A DNA stretch of 64,000 nucleotides from Ancylomarina longa (GCF_003996985.1 NZ_RJJX01000016.1:1-64000), one strand, 5' to 3'; positions 1 through 9,092 are shown, numbered from the stretch's first letter. Notes: generated from the sequence alone by a model not told the origin. A program made the numbers and translations.

Positions 1-77
1 ATCTGTATATGGGCTTAAGCCTAATGTTTGTTGTTGAACGAGCATAATATTATTTTTCTAACAGGCTCTAAGATATT

Positions 78-120
78 AAAAAAGCATCAAGCCAAAGAGT
101 AATTCTTCGGTTTGATGCTT
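78..120 (-). terminator. Intrinsic terminator of the leftmost minus-strand operon
   Basis: A 12-bp stem (82-93 pairing with 109-120, one G-U pair) lies below the stop at 227. On the minus strand it is followed by a run of T (complement of the A run at 78-83). It would end the transcript carrying the two exported-protein genes at 227-1609. The rest of 1-226 shows no gene. Confidence 0.6.
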
Positions 121-226
121 GATAGTATGTTACTTTTTCAGTGGCCTCCGATTTAAAGACAGCCCTTCTTTTTTAATTTTTTACAAGTTAGAATCAGGTA
201 GTTATATAATCCTTTATAAATTGATT

Positions 227-682
227 TTATTTAAAAATTGTTCGTGAACCAAATGCCCTAAAACCGATAAGAATTGAAACACAACCACTCTCTAGTTTTG
301 ACTTATCCTTATCTTCCGGAACCAGAATTCGAATTACAAAATCATCTGTACTTTCTACCATAAAATCCCAAAGATTAGTATAACCTTCATCGGCATTATC
401 ATACAATAAATTATACTCTGTATCAAACAATTGAAATTCTAGTGCACCCAAATCCTCTTCCCCTTTAACCAAAATTCTATATTCCTGATCTTTATAAAAA
501 GTTAGCCTCAATTCAGCAGTTTCTCCTTCAGAAAGCACCGCATTATTCAACTGACCATTAAATGTATAGGGTGTCAACTGAGGAATACATTGCTTTTTGG
601 TATATTCATTACATTGCGAAAAAGATACCAAAGGTAATATGGTTAAACTGATATAAATAATAAATTTAAGAGTCATCTTCAT
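227..682 (-). CDS. Exported protein of unknown function
   Basis: I do not recognise a named family. The 151-residue product opens with a clear Sec signal peptide (residues 1-22, ending SFSQ before C24), followed by a compact, beta-rich, acidic domain with two early cysteines (C24, C32) and one late one (near 132), a pattern that suits a disulfide-bonded periplasmic or surface beta-sandwich. No lipobox, no membrane helix after the signal and no catalytic motif are visible. It lies 30 bp beyond the next gene on the same strand and shares its terminator, so the two are probably co-transcribed and may work together. That the protein is exported is well supported; its role is unknown. Confidence 0.7.
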   Translation of the reverse strand: MKMTLKFIIYISLTILPLVSFSQCNEYTKKQCIPQLTPYTFNGQLNNAVLSEGETAELRLTFYKDQEYRILVKGEEDLGALEFQLFDTEYNLLYDNADEGYTNLWDFMVESTDDFVIRILVPEDKDKSKLESGCVSILIGFRAFGSRTIFK

Positions 683-712
683 TGTAGTAATTTTTGGAAC
701 TCATGCTAAGAT

Positions 713-1609
713 TTACAAATCGGTAATTTTTGCTCTAATACGATTATTGATGCTTTGAATCTTCTTAATCGTTTCGCTTGATGCAGTAAGGGTAACCCGA
801 TTCCCAATGATATTCTTTCCATTCTTTGTTTTAACACCAGAGCCAGATTTTCTACTTTGTTCTATTTCCCGAAAACTTGCATCTAATTCTTTTAAATCAG
901 GAAGAACTTGCTGAATTTTGTCATCATTTCGGTACTGATTCAGTAAACCAATTAGATTAGGTACTGAGTGTTTCTGCTGAGAAATCAAATTAATCATCTT
1001 CTTTTGGGGATTTTTTAAATCGATAATATTCGTAGCTAAATATAACGTTTCTACCCAGCCTCCAAATACAATGAGAGCAGCAGTCTCGCCCCTTTGATTT
1101 TCCTTCAAATAAAGATCTGATTTAGTAAAAGTATCTGATATAATATTCAGGAGAGAATCTTGGTTCTCAAGGTTCTTTTCCACTCTTTGCGCTGTAAGTT
1201 TTTCTTGTTCTTCAGGTATTCCTAATTCTCTGGTAAACTTTTTTATCACAGCTAAATAACGAGCCGCATCCTGAAATTGTTCATAAATTCGAATATAACT
1301 TAAATCTGCCCCATAAACTCCTATGTTAATTGCAATGTCTGCCTGTGAAAGATAATTTTCTGCATTACTAATATCATTCATTAAATCAGGCTGATACAAC
1401 AAATTCATTTGTTTTATAATCTCCGTAACCTCAATAGGGCTTGGCACATTATAAAACACATTTTTAACAGGAATGACCTGCTTGATTTGAGGAATAGAAA
1501 TTTCTACCTGACTTGCAGGAACTTGCTTTTTATTTTGGCAACCATAACTCATCATAGTGTTTGCAAAAACTAAAACAAAACAGATTATTTTAATAGATAT
1601 TTTCAGCAT
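713..1609 (-). CDS. Putative helical lipoprotein of unknown function
   Basis: This protein of about 298 residues starts with a signal sequence and a loose lipobox (SYGC), so it is probably a lipoprotein. The reading frame extends nine codons further upstream to an ATG at 1636, but the start at 1609 gives a normal short, basic n-region and is preferred. The mature part is mainly alpha-helical and rich in Asn, Gln and Ile, without a catalytic signature. A hydrophobic segment around residues 185-205 (IVFGGWVETLYLATNI) looks like a buried helix rather than a membrane anchor. The gene is upstream of, and probably co-transcribed with, the exported protein at 227-682. No function can be named. Confidence 0.65.
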   Translation of the reverse strand: MLKISIKIICFVLVFANTMMSYGCQNKKQVPASQVEISIPQIKQVIPVKNVFYNVPSPIEVTEIIKQMNLLYQPDLMNDISNAENYLSQADIAINIGVYGADLSYIRIYEQFQDAARYLAVIKKFTRELGIPEEQEKLTAQRVEKNLENQDSLLNIISDTFTKSDLYLKENQRGETAALIVFGGWVETLYLATNIIDLKNPQKKMINLISQQKHSVPNLIGLLNQYRNDDKIQQVLPDLKELDASFREIEQSRKSGSGVKTKNGKNIIGNRVTLTASSETIKKIQSINNRIRAKITDL

Positions 1610-1855
1610 AATTACAAGCGTTTCCCTGATATTCATTTTTGTAAGAAACTTAAAGTTATACTTTTATAAATCATCCACAAATAAAAAAGGAATATATACG
1701 CCATTCATCTAAAAACTCTTAAATTGAAGAAACAAATAGAAATTATTGGCGTAAACATTCGGTTAAATGCTAAAATTAAATGTGATAATTTCTACAAATT
1801 AGACCAAAAGATGTAAAGTCAACAAAATAGTACAGTTACAAAAAATATTAAACTT

Positions 1856-3139
1856 ATGAAAATTGGAATACTTATCGGCCGAATTGGGGGAGTAGATGGT
1901 GTTGCACTGGAAACAGAAAAATGGATAGCTGTCTTGCAAAAAATGGGACATGAAGTATATACTTTATCCGGACAATTTGAAGAACGAAAACTAAATCCTA
2001 ATTACGAAACTTTAGTTCCAGAAATGTCATTTTTTTCACCAGAAGGATTTTGGGGTCAAAAGAAAGCATTTCATTTTCCTGATAATAATCTGGAAGAACT
2101 CCTCGAACACATTCATTTTTATGCTGATTTAATAAAAAATAAGATAATAAACTGGGCCAAAGAAAAGAAAATTGATATTTTGATATCAGAAAATGCATCA
2201 GCACTTCCTGCACATATAGAGATGGGCTTGGGAATAAAAAAAGCAGTTGTTGAACTTAGTATTCCTACAATAACACACGATCACGATTTTTATTGGGAAA
2301 GGGGAGATCGATACATTTCTCCTCATGACGAAATTAATAATATTGTATCCGAAAACTTCCCCTTGCGCTTGCCAAATGTTTTGCACGCTGTGATTAATAC
2401 TTATGGCCAGGAAACTCTTGCAAAGCGTTTCAATCGAGAATCGGTACTCGTTCCTAATGTTATGAATTTTGACCTTCCGTTTGGTGAAATTAACCAGACG
2501 AATATTAACCTGAAAAGAAATCTTGGCTTAAAGAAGGAAGATTATATTTTGGCCCAAGTAACACGCATTGTTCGAAGGAAAGGAATCGAAACTGCAATTC
2601 GCCTAATACATATGCTGGAAGATAAACACGCTAAGTTAATTATTACTGGAAGCCATTCCGATGACGAGGGAAATATTTATTATCAGGAATTGATAGATCA
2701 AATTCATGAATTAAAATTGGAAGGACAGGTAATATTTGCATCTCATATCATTAAAAATAATCGTAGGCAAATACCTGGTAGTAAAGCCTATTCCTTATCA
2801 GATGCATATGCACACGCAAAAGCAAGTACCTACTTTAGTACTTACGAAGGATTTGGAAATGCTTTCATAGAATCTGTGATGGGAAGATGCCCGGTTTTTG
2901 TAAATAACTATAAACCTGTATATTGGCCAGATATTGGTAGTAAGGGATTCAAAACCGTTATGCTAGAAAATAATATAATCACCGATAAGGCTTTATCAGA
3001 TATGAAAGAAATCATTAATAATGAAGCTTTAAATCAGGAAATAGGAGAATACAACTATCAATTGGGTAAGAAATATTTTTCATTTGACACTCTGGAAAAG
3101 AAACTTCAGGAATTATTAGAAAAAAGCAGTCGTCTATGA
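1856..3139 (+). CDS. GT4-type glycosyltransferase
   Basis: The 427-residue cytosolic protein has the GT-B layout of glycosyltransferase family 4. The N-terminal glycine loop (GRIGGVDGVALETEKW, residues 8-23) suits acceptor binding, and the C-terminal donor domain carries the EX7E-type segment STYEGFGNAFIESV near residues 326-339. The conserved RIVRRKGIETAI stretch near 239 begins the donor domain. The N-terminal loop and the HDHDFYWERGDR motif near 143 recall enzymes that make glucosylglycerate-type or sucrose-like solutes, but the substrate cannot be read from the sequence. The gene is monocistronic, divergent from the lipoprotein at 713 and convergent with the radical SAM gene. Confidence is high for the family and low for the substrate. 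Confidence 0.85.
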   Translation: MKIGILIGRIGGVDGVALETEKWIAVLQKMGHEVYTLSGQFEERKLNPNYETLVPEMSFFSPEGFWGQKKAFHFPDNNLEELLEHIHFYADLIKNKIINWAKEKKIDILISENASALPAHIEMGLGIKKAVVELSIPTITHDHDFYWERGDRYISPHDEINNIVSENFPLRLPNVLHAVINTYGQETLAKRFNRESVLVPNVMNFDLPFGEINQTNINLKRNLGLKKEDYILAQVTRIVRRKGIETAIRLIHMLEDKHAKLIITGSHSDDEGNIYYQELIDQIHELKLEGQVIFASHIIKNNRRQIPGSKAYSLSDAYAHAKASTYFSTYEGFGNAFIESVMGRCPVFVNNYKPVYWPDIGSKGFKTVMLENNIITDKALSDMKEIINNEALNQEIGEYNYQLGKKYFSFDTLEKKLQELLEKSSRL

Positions 3140-3195
3140 ATATAATGTATCCCTAATGTTTCCTATTCGCGAAAAGAATTTTTACTGGGATGAAA

Positions 3196-3975
3196 TTAGC
3201 TACTTATTTGAGTTTTGAATCCAATTTCCCCGACTTTATCAGCAATCAAATTTAGCTCATTTAAAGATATTTTCACCAAATCATCAATAGGAGTGTCTCT
3301 GGAAATAGTATAAATCATAACCTCTTTGGGTTGTATTTTCTTAAGATGCTCTAACCATACCGCTATTTCTTCACCTGAAGTATTATCAATGATTTTATTA
3401 TTATATTTTCCTCTAATAAATAGGGTTTGAACAATTAAGTTTCCTTCAAATTTAGCAAGCAATTCTACCGTTTTAGATAAACTATACTCACCTACTGGTT
3501 GATCAAGGTCTATAATTGTTTTTTCGAAACCCCCATCTAATTTTAGAATGTTATCATCAACTTTATTCAACGCCTCAAAAACAGACTTTTTGTGAATCAT
3601 GGTAGCATTAGATAGGACTGCAATTCTAGCATTGGGAAAAATCTCATCTCGAACTTGGATCGTATAATCAATTATCTCGGCAAAGTCAGGATGTAAGGTT
3701 GGTTCACCATTACCAGCAAAAGTTATCACATCAGGAGCTTTATTTTCATTTTTCATCTCAATGAGTTTCTCCCAAAGACTGGTCTTAACTAATTCTCTAT
3801 CATGAAAACTTATCTTTTGATCTCGTTTATCAGGATTCCACCCGCATTCACAATAAATGCAATTGAAACTACAAAGTTTACAATCATTTGGTAATAAATT
3901 TATACCTAATGAAACTCCTAATCTCCTGCTTTTCACAGGTCCAAATATAATTTTATCAAAAAGAAATGTTGCCAT
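3196..3975 (-). CDS. Radical SAM protein
   Basis: A 259-residue radical SAM enzyme. The [4Fe-4S]-binding CxxxCxxC is C35-SFN-C39-IY-C42, with extra cysteines at 32 and 44 that make a cysteine-dense loop. The glycine-rich SAM-contact motif is ITFAGNGEPTLHP near residue 85. The layout matches the COG0731-like group of short radical SAM proteins, often of unassigned function, rather than a full TYW1 or an activating enzyme. A TAnnTTTG element sits 19 bp upstream of the start codon. It is a single gene between convergent and divergent neighbours, so context gives no substrate. The family call is firm; the reaction is unknown. Confidence 0.85.
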   Translation of the reverse strand: MATFLFDKIIFGPVKSRRLGVSLGINLLPNDCKLCSFNCIYCECGWNPDKRDQKISFHDRELVKTSLWEKLIEMKNENKAPDVITFAGNGEPTLHPDFAEIIDYTIQVRDEIFPNARIAVLSNATMIHKKSVFEALNKVDDNILKLDGGFEKTIIDLDQPVGEYSLSKTVELLAKFEGNLIVQTLFIRGKYNNKIIDNTSGEEIAVWLEHLKKIQPKEVMIYTISRDTPIDDLVKISLNELNLIADKVGEIGFKTQISS

Positions 3976-3993
3976 ACTTTAGTCTTTAAGCCG

Positions 3994-4001
3994 CAAATTT
4001 A
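3994..4001 (-). promoter_or_regulatory. Putative -7 element of the radical SAM gene
   Basis: On the minus strand this reads TAAATTTG, a full match to the Bacteroidota -7 consensus TAnnTTTG, just upstream of the ATG at 3975. No TTG at the usual -33 distance is visible, so the call rests on the -7 box and its position. Confidence 0.35.
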
Positions 4002-4188
4002 GACAAATTCCTTTACTACCGTTCTTAAACTCCATATTTTCAATATTTCCTTGACTTTTATCATTTTATTTTCAAGCTATATTTTAGAACTTTCTTTAAC
4101 TAATTGAGTTTATCATTTAGTATCATCTGAGAATTATTGGTTAATTTCTAATCAATTAATTCAAAGGAAAAAACCAAATATATAATCC

Positions 4189-4605
4189 ATGAAAAAGAAA
4201 TTTCAAAAATATATGTGGGAAAATGGATTTGAATTGAAGATTCAGGTTCTTGATGATCAACACAAAAAATTTATAGCAATCCTAAATTTACTAGTTGATG
4301 CAATTAATCAGGATGAGGTGAATAAAAAAATTCCTCAAATATTCTTTAAGCTAATGAATCATGCAGAAGATTACTTTTTACAGGAAGAAATCCTTCTCAA
4401 AAAATACCCCGAAAGTAATTTAGATGACATACAGAAGGATCATCAGGATTTCATTATCCGTATTGCAAATTTCCAGAATCAATTTAGCAAAAAAGAAGAA
4501 AGTATTGCTTCAGATTTATTGGAATTTCTAGATAGCTGGCTAAAGAATCGAATAAATAATTACAATAAACAAACCATTTTTTATCTTCAAACAGGCACTA
4601 AATGA
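4189..4605 (+). CDS. Hemerythrin-like protein lacking most iron ligands
   Basis: The 138-residue protein aligns along its whole length with bacteriohemerythrins: W10 in the N-terminal arm, the DDQHKKF helix, the four-helix spacing and the W117 segment. Hemerythrins bind O2 at a di-iron site held by five His, one Glu and one Asp. By alignment, H25, E66 and H85 are kept, but the other positions read Y62 (for the His of HFxxEE), I81 (for the first His of HxxxH), R121 (for His) and N126 (for Asp). Four of seven ligands are therefore replaced and a normal di-iron site is unlikely. The frame is intact, so this looks like a repurposed four-helix domain rather than a fresh pseudogene. Single gene. 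Confidence 0.8.
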   Translation: MKKKFQKYMWENGFELKIQVLDDQHKKFIAILNLLVDAINQDEVNKKIPQIFFKLMNHAEDYFLQEEILLKKYPESNLDDIQKDHQDFIIRIANFQNQFSKKEESIASDLLEFLDSWLKNRINNYNKQTIFYLQTGTK

Positions 4606-4629
4606 TGCATTTATTTGAATTAAAAAACC

Positions 4630-5439
4630 TTAAATCAAAACTCTAATGGTTGACTCCTGTCTCAACTTAAAATCCTTAAAATCAACATTAGATACTAAAT
4701 TTAAACCAGGACTCTTACCTTTTTCTAAACTACCTAAAGTTTCTTCAAAGCCTAAATACCTTGCTGGTTGGATAGTAGCCCATTTTATTATTTCTCCAAT
4801 TTTCAGGTTGTGAAAATGAAGTTGAATTAGCTTTAATTCTTCAAATACGCTAAGTTTTTGATACATTCCTAAAGAGCCCGTTCCAATACAAAATCGTTTT
4901 TCTGATTGCAAATCCAGACCTAAAATTTTAGATACAGTATATCGATTAACCAAAATCGGAGAATGATTAGTTTTTTTATTAAAATCATCATAATCCTGAA
5001 AAGGAATACAACAATCATTACAATATATATTTTTAAACAGCACCTTAGACTTTTGCTTTAACCGGAAACCTTCTGCAATGGGAAAAAAATCAGCAGAGCC
5101 TTTGGTTCCATACGCTTCCAAATGATTAATTCCTTTTTGTATCAAATTAGGATCTGCTTGTAATTCTTCAATTCGTTTCCTTAATTTAAGCTTGAAAGCT
5201 CCTTTTAGTGTTGCAAGAAAATCCTCTTTATTGAAGTCTGGCCAACTGAGTAAATTAAAAGCATCTACAAATCCGGGGATCAATATTCCATTATAGAATT
5301 CTAAATCCTGGATTTCCTTAATCTTTCCTCCCGTATCAATAATATCCAAAATTTTATTGTCATCATCCAAAATAAGGATACCATTTTTCAATGGATCGGA
5401 AATAACAGGAAAGATGTAGTTTGCAGAAATCTTTCTCAT
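4630..5439 (-). CDS. Shortened amidohydrolase-like protein, probably catalytically inactive
   Basis: The ends resemble the Bacteroidota cytosolic amidohydrolase family (dihydroorotase/cytosine-deaminase-like): a beta-rich N-part ending in GILIPGFVDA and a C-terminal WATIQPARYLGF...LGSLEKGKSPGLNLV block. Relatives are usually near 380 residues; this one has 269, so the barrel is shortened. The metal-binding HxH that should follow GFVDA is F61-N-L63, and the metal-binding Asp of the usual GTDS motif is G188 (GTGS). Without these ligands hydrolysis is improbable. It lies 14 bp downstream of the DUF4296 gene and is likely co-transcribed. The frame is uninterrupted, so it may be a scaffold or an early-decay gene still expressed. 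Confidence 0.7.
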   Translation of the reverse strand: MRKISANYIFPVISDPLKNGILILDDDNKILDIIDTGGKIKEIQDLEFYNGILIPGFVDAFNLLSWPDFNKEDFLATLKGAFKLKLRKRIEELQADPNLIQKGINHLEAYGTKGSADFFPIAEGFRLKQKSKVLFKNIYCNDCCIPFQDYDDFNKKTNHSPILVNRYTVSKILGLDLQSEKRFCIGTGSLGMYQKLSVFEELKLIQLHFHNLKIGEIIKWATIQPARYLGFEETLGSLEKGKSPGLNLVSNVDFKDFKLRQESTIRVLI

Positions 5440-5453
5440 TTTCTTAAAAACTA

Positions 5454-6284
5454 TTAAGGAACCCGAACATCTTCAGGAGCTCTATCTAAAAGCCTTAATT
5501 CTTCACTTTCCAAATTCACTGTATCCGGTTTAATTTGCGGATTAAAAATTAGAATATCCTTAATTTCGTAATGCTGGGTAAATTGAGGTAAATCATTAGA
5601 ATTCGCAAAAATATTACCCCTAAGCTGAGTATAAGTAGAATCAGGATACTCCATTTGAATTTCATACTCATGAAATTCAGAATCCTTTACAATCTTTTTA
5701 GGGTCGAATTTTACGGATTGACCATTCACAGTATCTTTCTTCCAAAAATAAGCTTCCATTCTTGGATCATAAGTCTGATCACCCTTATAAACTTTTATTT
5801 TTGCACGAATTGTATAAATCCCTTTTTCCCGAATGGGAATAGAAAAATTAAAAATTGGTCTTCCTTGCGCTGGAACTTTCCAATCTTGTCTTTTTTTCCA
5901 GAGATTTACAGTATCCTGTTCCAGTTTAGTCTTTTTCAATTCGATTCTCAATTTCGTTTCCAATCGATTTAAAGAATCGATAATTTTATCATAAATTTTT
6001 GTATATTTTACTGTATTCAGGGAATAGTAGTGTACACATGAATCAAATTGAGCTGCTGTTATATTATACTTTTGGTAAATTGAATTATAATAGTAACTGG
6101 GACGATAATTTTGCCCCGAACGATATATATTCTCTGCAGTCATTGTGCCATCACCTATATGAATATCAATCAACATTTTTGTAAATTCATCTTCGCTTAA
6201 CTTAGGTTTTTTCACCATCTCCTTTTTACAAGAAATGCACAAAAACACTGACAAACAGAATCCAACTATTAATATTTTAGACAT
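5454..6284 (-). CDS. DUF4296 domain lipoprotein
   Basis: The 276-residue precursor has a lipoprotein signal ending in CISC (C19), so the mature protein is probably lipid-anchored in the envelope. Residues 27-115 match the DUF4296 family (LSEDEFTKMLIDIHIGDG at its head), a Bacteroidota family of unknown function. Behind it comes a Lys/Arg-rich helix and a beta-rich C-terminal domain that has no name I can assign. It lies downstream of mlaF with its own promoter-like element, and it leads a two-gene unit with the amidohydrolase-like gene. The start is fixed by the signal peptide. Confidence 0.8.
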   Translation of the reverse strand: MSKILIVGFCLSVFLCISCKKEMVKKPKLSEDEFTKMLIDIHIGDGTMTAENIYRSGQNYRPSYYYNSIYQKYNITAAQFDSCVHYYSLNTVKYTKIYDKIIDSLNRLETKLRIELKKTKLEQDTVNLWKKRQDWKVPAQGRPIFNFSIPIREKGIYTIRAKIKVYKGDQTYDPRMEAYFWKKDTVNGQSVKFDPKKIVKDSEFHEYEIQMEYPDSTYTQLRGNIFANSNDLPQFTQHYEIKDILIFNPQIKPDTVNLESEELRLLDRAPEDVRVP

Positions 6285-6312
6285 GGAATTTCATCTTTTT
6301 TTAAACACTTTG

Positions 6313-6340
6313 CAAAGATAAGATTTGCAGAGACAAACAA
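6313..6340 (-). promoter_or_regulatory. Putative promoter of the DUF4296 gene
   Basis: On the minus strand TTG (6340-6338), a 17-nt spacer and TATCTTTG (6320-6313) fit the Bacteroidota TTG...TAnnTTTG arrangement. The predicted start site is about 20 nt upstream of the ATG at 6284. Confidence 0.45.
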
Positions 6341-6352
6341 GAAAATTTAAAT

Positions 6353-7108
6353 TTATCTGTTCACTTTTTTAATCTTTTGATATAAATCAGAGGCAAAAAC
6401 GAAATCATTTAAAGCTTGATTATCAGTATCAAAAATCTCCTCTTTTGTTCCTTCCCATGCCTTAAATCCTTTACTGATAAAAAGAATCTTCTCGCCAATC
6501 TCCATTACCGAATTCATATCATGAGTATTAATAATCGTTGTCATATTAAACTCTTTTGTAATTTCCTGAATAAGATTATCAATCACAATTGCAGTTACCG
6601 GATCTAAGCCAGAATTTGGTTCATCACAGAAAAGATACTTAGGATTTAAAGCAATTGCTCTCGCAATTGCAACGCGCTTTTGCATTCCACCGCTAATTTC
6701 AGTAGGGTATAAATGATTTGAATTTTTAATATTTACCCGATTTAAGCAAAAATTTACTCGATCCATTTTCTCTGTATCACTCATCTTTGAAAACATATCC
6801 AATGGAAATAATACATTCTCTTCCACACTCATAGAATCAAACAATGCTCCTCCTTGAAAAACCATCCCCATCTCCTGTCTGATATTCTTTCTGCTTTTCA
6901 GATTCATTGCGGTAAAATCTCTATCACTATAAAAAATTTTTCCGGAATCAATTTCATGTAAACCAATTATAGATTTTAACAAAACGGTCTTCCCGGAACC
7001 ACTCTGACCAATAATCAGATTGGTTTTGCCCGCCTCAAAATTTACTGAAATGTCATTCAATACTTTTAAGGATGCGAATGATTTATTTACATTTTTCAAC
7101 GTAATCAT
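6353..7108 (-). CDS. mlaF: ABC transporter ATPase, MlaF type
   Basis: The 251-residue ATP-binding subunit pairs with the MlaE permease to drive phospholipid transfer between inner and outer membrane. Visible are Walker A GQSGSGKT (34-41), the ISGGMQKRVAIARAI signature, Walker B YLFCDEP, and a downstream THD switch His. The MlaF-type MVFQGGALFDSM Q-loop is present. Its ATG overlaps the mlaE stop by 4 bp, indicating translational coupling. The usual third partner, an MCE (MlaD) protein, is not next door; a DUF4296 lipoprotein gene follows instead. Function follows from family membership and the adjacent MlaE. Confidence 0.88.
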   Translation of the reverse strand: MITLKNVNKSFASLKVLNDISVNFEAGKTNLIIGQSGSGKTVLLKSIIGLHEIDSGKIFYSDRDFTAMNLKSRKNIRQEMGMVFQGGALFDSMSVEENVLFPLDMFSKMSDTEKMDRVNFCLNRVNIKNSNHLYPTEISGGMQKRVAIARAIALNPKYLFCDEPNSGLDPVTAIVIDNLIQEITKEFNMTTIINTHDMNSVMEIGEKILFISKGFKAWEGTKEEIFDTDNQALNDFVFASDLYQKIKKVNR

Positions 7109-7845
7109 TTCAAAAGAATTTGAGTTAGTATTAGATTGGAAAGCAGAATAAGAATACTACTATTCACAACTGCCTTTGTGCTTGCTTTCCCAACTTCCAG
7201 AGCACCTCCCTTTACAAAATAACCATAATAGGAAGGAATTGCTGTAATTATAAATGCAAAAACACATGTTTTGATTAAGGAGTAGCTTATATAATAAGGG
7301 ATAAAACCAAATTGCACTCCGTATATAAAATCAGAAACTGCAACAGTTCCCGTTAAATAACCTGCAAAAAGCCCTCCTAAAATACCAACAAACACACTCA
7401 ATATATAGAGAAATGGATTGATAAAAACTGCAGCAATAATTTTAGGAAGAACTAAAAAATTTGCAGAATTCACTCCCATTATTTCCAGAGCATCAATTTG
7501 TTCTGTTACACGCATAGAACCAATTTCTGAGGCTATATTAGAACCAACTTTTCCAGCCAGTATAAGTCCTACAATTGTGGAAGAAAATTCTAATAACATG
7601 GATTCTCTCGTTGTATAACCCACCAAATAATCTGGCAATAAAGGATTTTGCATGTTATACGCAGTTTGCAAAGCAATAACCGCACCCATAAACAGTGAAA
7701 TAATCACAACGATACCTATTGAATTAATACCAAGTTTGTGAATTTCTTTTATGATATGAGAAAAAAAAGTTTTCCCTTTTTCAGGTTTGGAAACCACCAA
7801 AACCAAAAACTTTGAGAATTTACCGACGTGTTCAAAAAGGCCCAT
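7105..7845 (-). CDS. mlaE: ABC transporter permease, MlaE type
   Basis: The 246-residue integral membrane protein of the MlaE/YrbE family is the permease of the Mla lipid-transport complex. Family hallmarks are the central GLILAGKVGSNIASEIGSMR segment and the following EQIDALEIMGVN cytoplasmic helix. About five hydrophobic segments are visible. It is the first gene of a two-gene operon with mlaF (4-bp overlap). No MCE protein is encoded beside it, so the periplasmic ring subunit must come from elsewhere. Confidence 0.9.
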   Translation of the reverse strand: MGLFEHVGKFSKFLVLVVSKPEKGKTFFSHIIKEIHKLGINSIGIVVIISLFMGAVIALQTAYNMQNPLLPDYLVGYTTRESMLLEFSSTIVGLILAGKVGSNIASEIGSMRVTEQIDALEIMGVNSANFLVLPKIIAAVFINPFLYILSVFVGILGGLFAGYLTGTVAVSDFIYGVQFGFIPYYISYSLIKTCVFAFIITAIPSYYGYFVKGGALEVGKASTKAVVNSSILILLSNLILTQILLK

Positions 7846-8003
7846 CTAATATTATATTTACGATAAAATTACTAATAATTTATAAACATTCTTAATGAGC
7901 TTAAGTATCAATTTTTGAATTCACATAGCTTTTCAGTATTTTAGAATATAATATATGGATTCAACCTATATTCTTCACAAAGAATTTAGTTAAATACTAT
8001 TCA

Positions 8004-9092
8004 ATGGATACAAACAATTATTGTGTAATCATGGCGGGCGGAGTTGGCTCACGCTTTTGGCCTTTAAGTAAAAATGAACATCCCAAACAATTTCTTGACA
8101 TTTTAGGAACAGGAAAATCTTTACTCAGACAAACATTTGAACGATTTAATTCTATTTGTCCTGTTGAGAATTTCTTTATCGTGACTAATTCCATCTATAA
8201 AGAATTGGTTCTTGAACAATTACCAGAACTAGATCAGAGTCAAGTTTTATTAGAGCCACTAAGAAGAAATACTGCTCCTTGTATCGCTTATGCTAATTAT
8301 AAAATTCAAAAAAGAAATCCGAATGCTTCTATTATTGTAACTCCCTCTGATCATCTTATATTAAAAGAAAGCAAATTTTTGGATGTTTTAACGGAAGGTA
8401 TATCCTTTGTACAAAATGAAGAGAAATTACTCACTTTAGGAATTCAACCAAGCAGACCAGAAACTGGTTATGGATATATTCAAGTTTCTAAGAAATCAAT
8501 AGGAAAAAGCAAGGACATTTACCCAGTTAAAACTTTCACAGAAAAACCCCATCATGATCTTGCTAAGATATTTTATGAATCAGGAGATTTTTTCTGGAAT
8601 TCGGGAATTTTTATATGGTCCCTAAAATCTATTCAAGAGGCGTTTAATAAATATCTTCCTGATGTGAATAACCTATTCGAATCGGGATTGGATAAATTAG
8701 ACACAAAACAAGAACAGGATTTCATTGACAATATTTACCCTGAATGTCAGAACATTTCCATTGATTATGGTATTCTTGAAAGATCCAACAATGTTTATGT
8801 GTACTGTTCGGAATTTGGATGGTCTGATTTGGGCACTTGGGGATCACTGTATGAACACTCAGAAAAGGATAATAACGAAAATGCTGTTCAAGGCAACAAT
8901 GTGATGCTTTACGAAACTAAGGATTGTTTAGTAAATGTAACTGCTGATAAATTAGTAGTTATACAAGGCTTAAAAGATTATATTGTAGTAGAAACGGATA
9001 ACACCATTTTGGTATGTAGAAAAAAGGATGAGCAGGAAATTCGAAAAATAGTCAATGATGTAAAAATTACGAAAGGAGAAAAATTTATATAA
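8004..9092 (+). CDS. manC: Mannose-1-phosphate guanylyltransferase
   Basis: The 362-residue enzyme makes GDP-mannose from mannose-1-phosphate and GTP, feeding surface polysaccharide and glycoprotein glycans. The nucleotide-binding signature MAGGVGSRFWPLSKNEHPKQ (residues 10-29) and the sugar-phosphate motif FTEKPH near 183 are present, followed by GDFFWNSGIFIWS and a C-terminal left-handed helix region. The length matches the short, monofunctional form without a phosphomannose isomerase domain. The gene stands alone and ends at a strong bidirectional terminator shared with the convergent gldN. Confidence 0.92.
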   Translation: MDTNNYCVIMAGGVGSRFWPLSKNEHPKQFLDILGTGKSLLRQTFERFNSICPVENFFIVTNSIYKELVLEQLPELDQSQVLLEPLRRNTAPCIAYANYKIQKRNPNASIIVTPSDHLILKESKFLDVLTEGISFVQNEEKLLTLGIQPSRPETGYGYIQVSKKSIGKSKDIYPVKTFTEKPHHDLAKIFYESGDFFWNSGIFIWSLKSIQEAFNKYLPDVNNLFESGLDKLDTKQEQDFIDNIYPECQNISIDYGILERSNNVYVYCSEFGWSDLGTWGSLYEHSEKDNNENAVQGNNVMLYETKDCLVNVTADKLVVIQGLKDYIVVETDNTILVCRKKDEQEIRKIVNDVKITKGEKFI

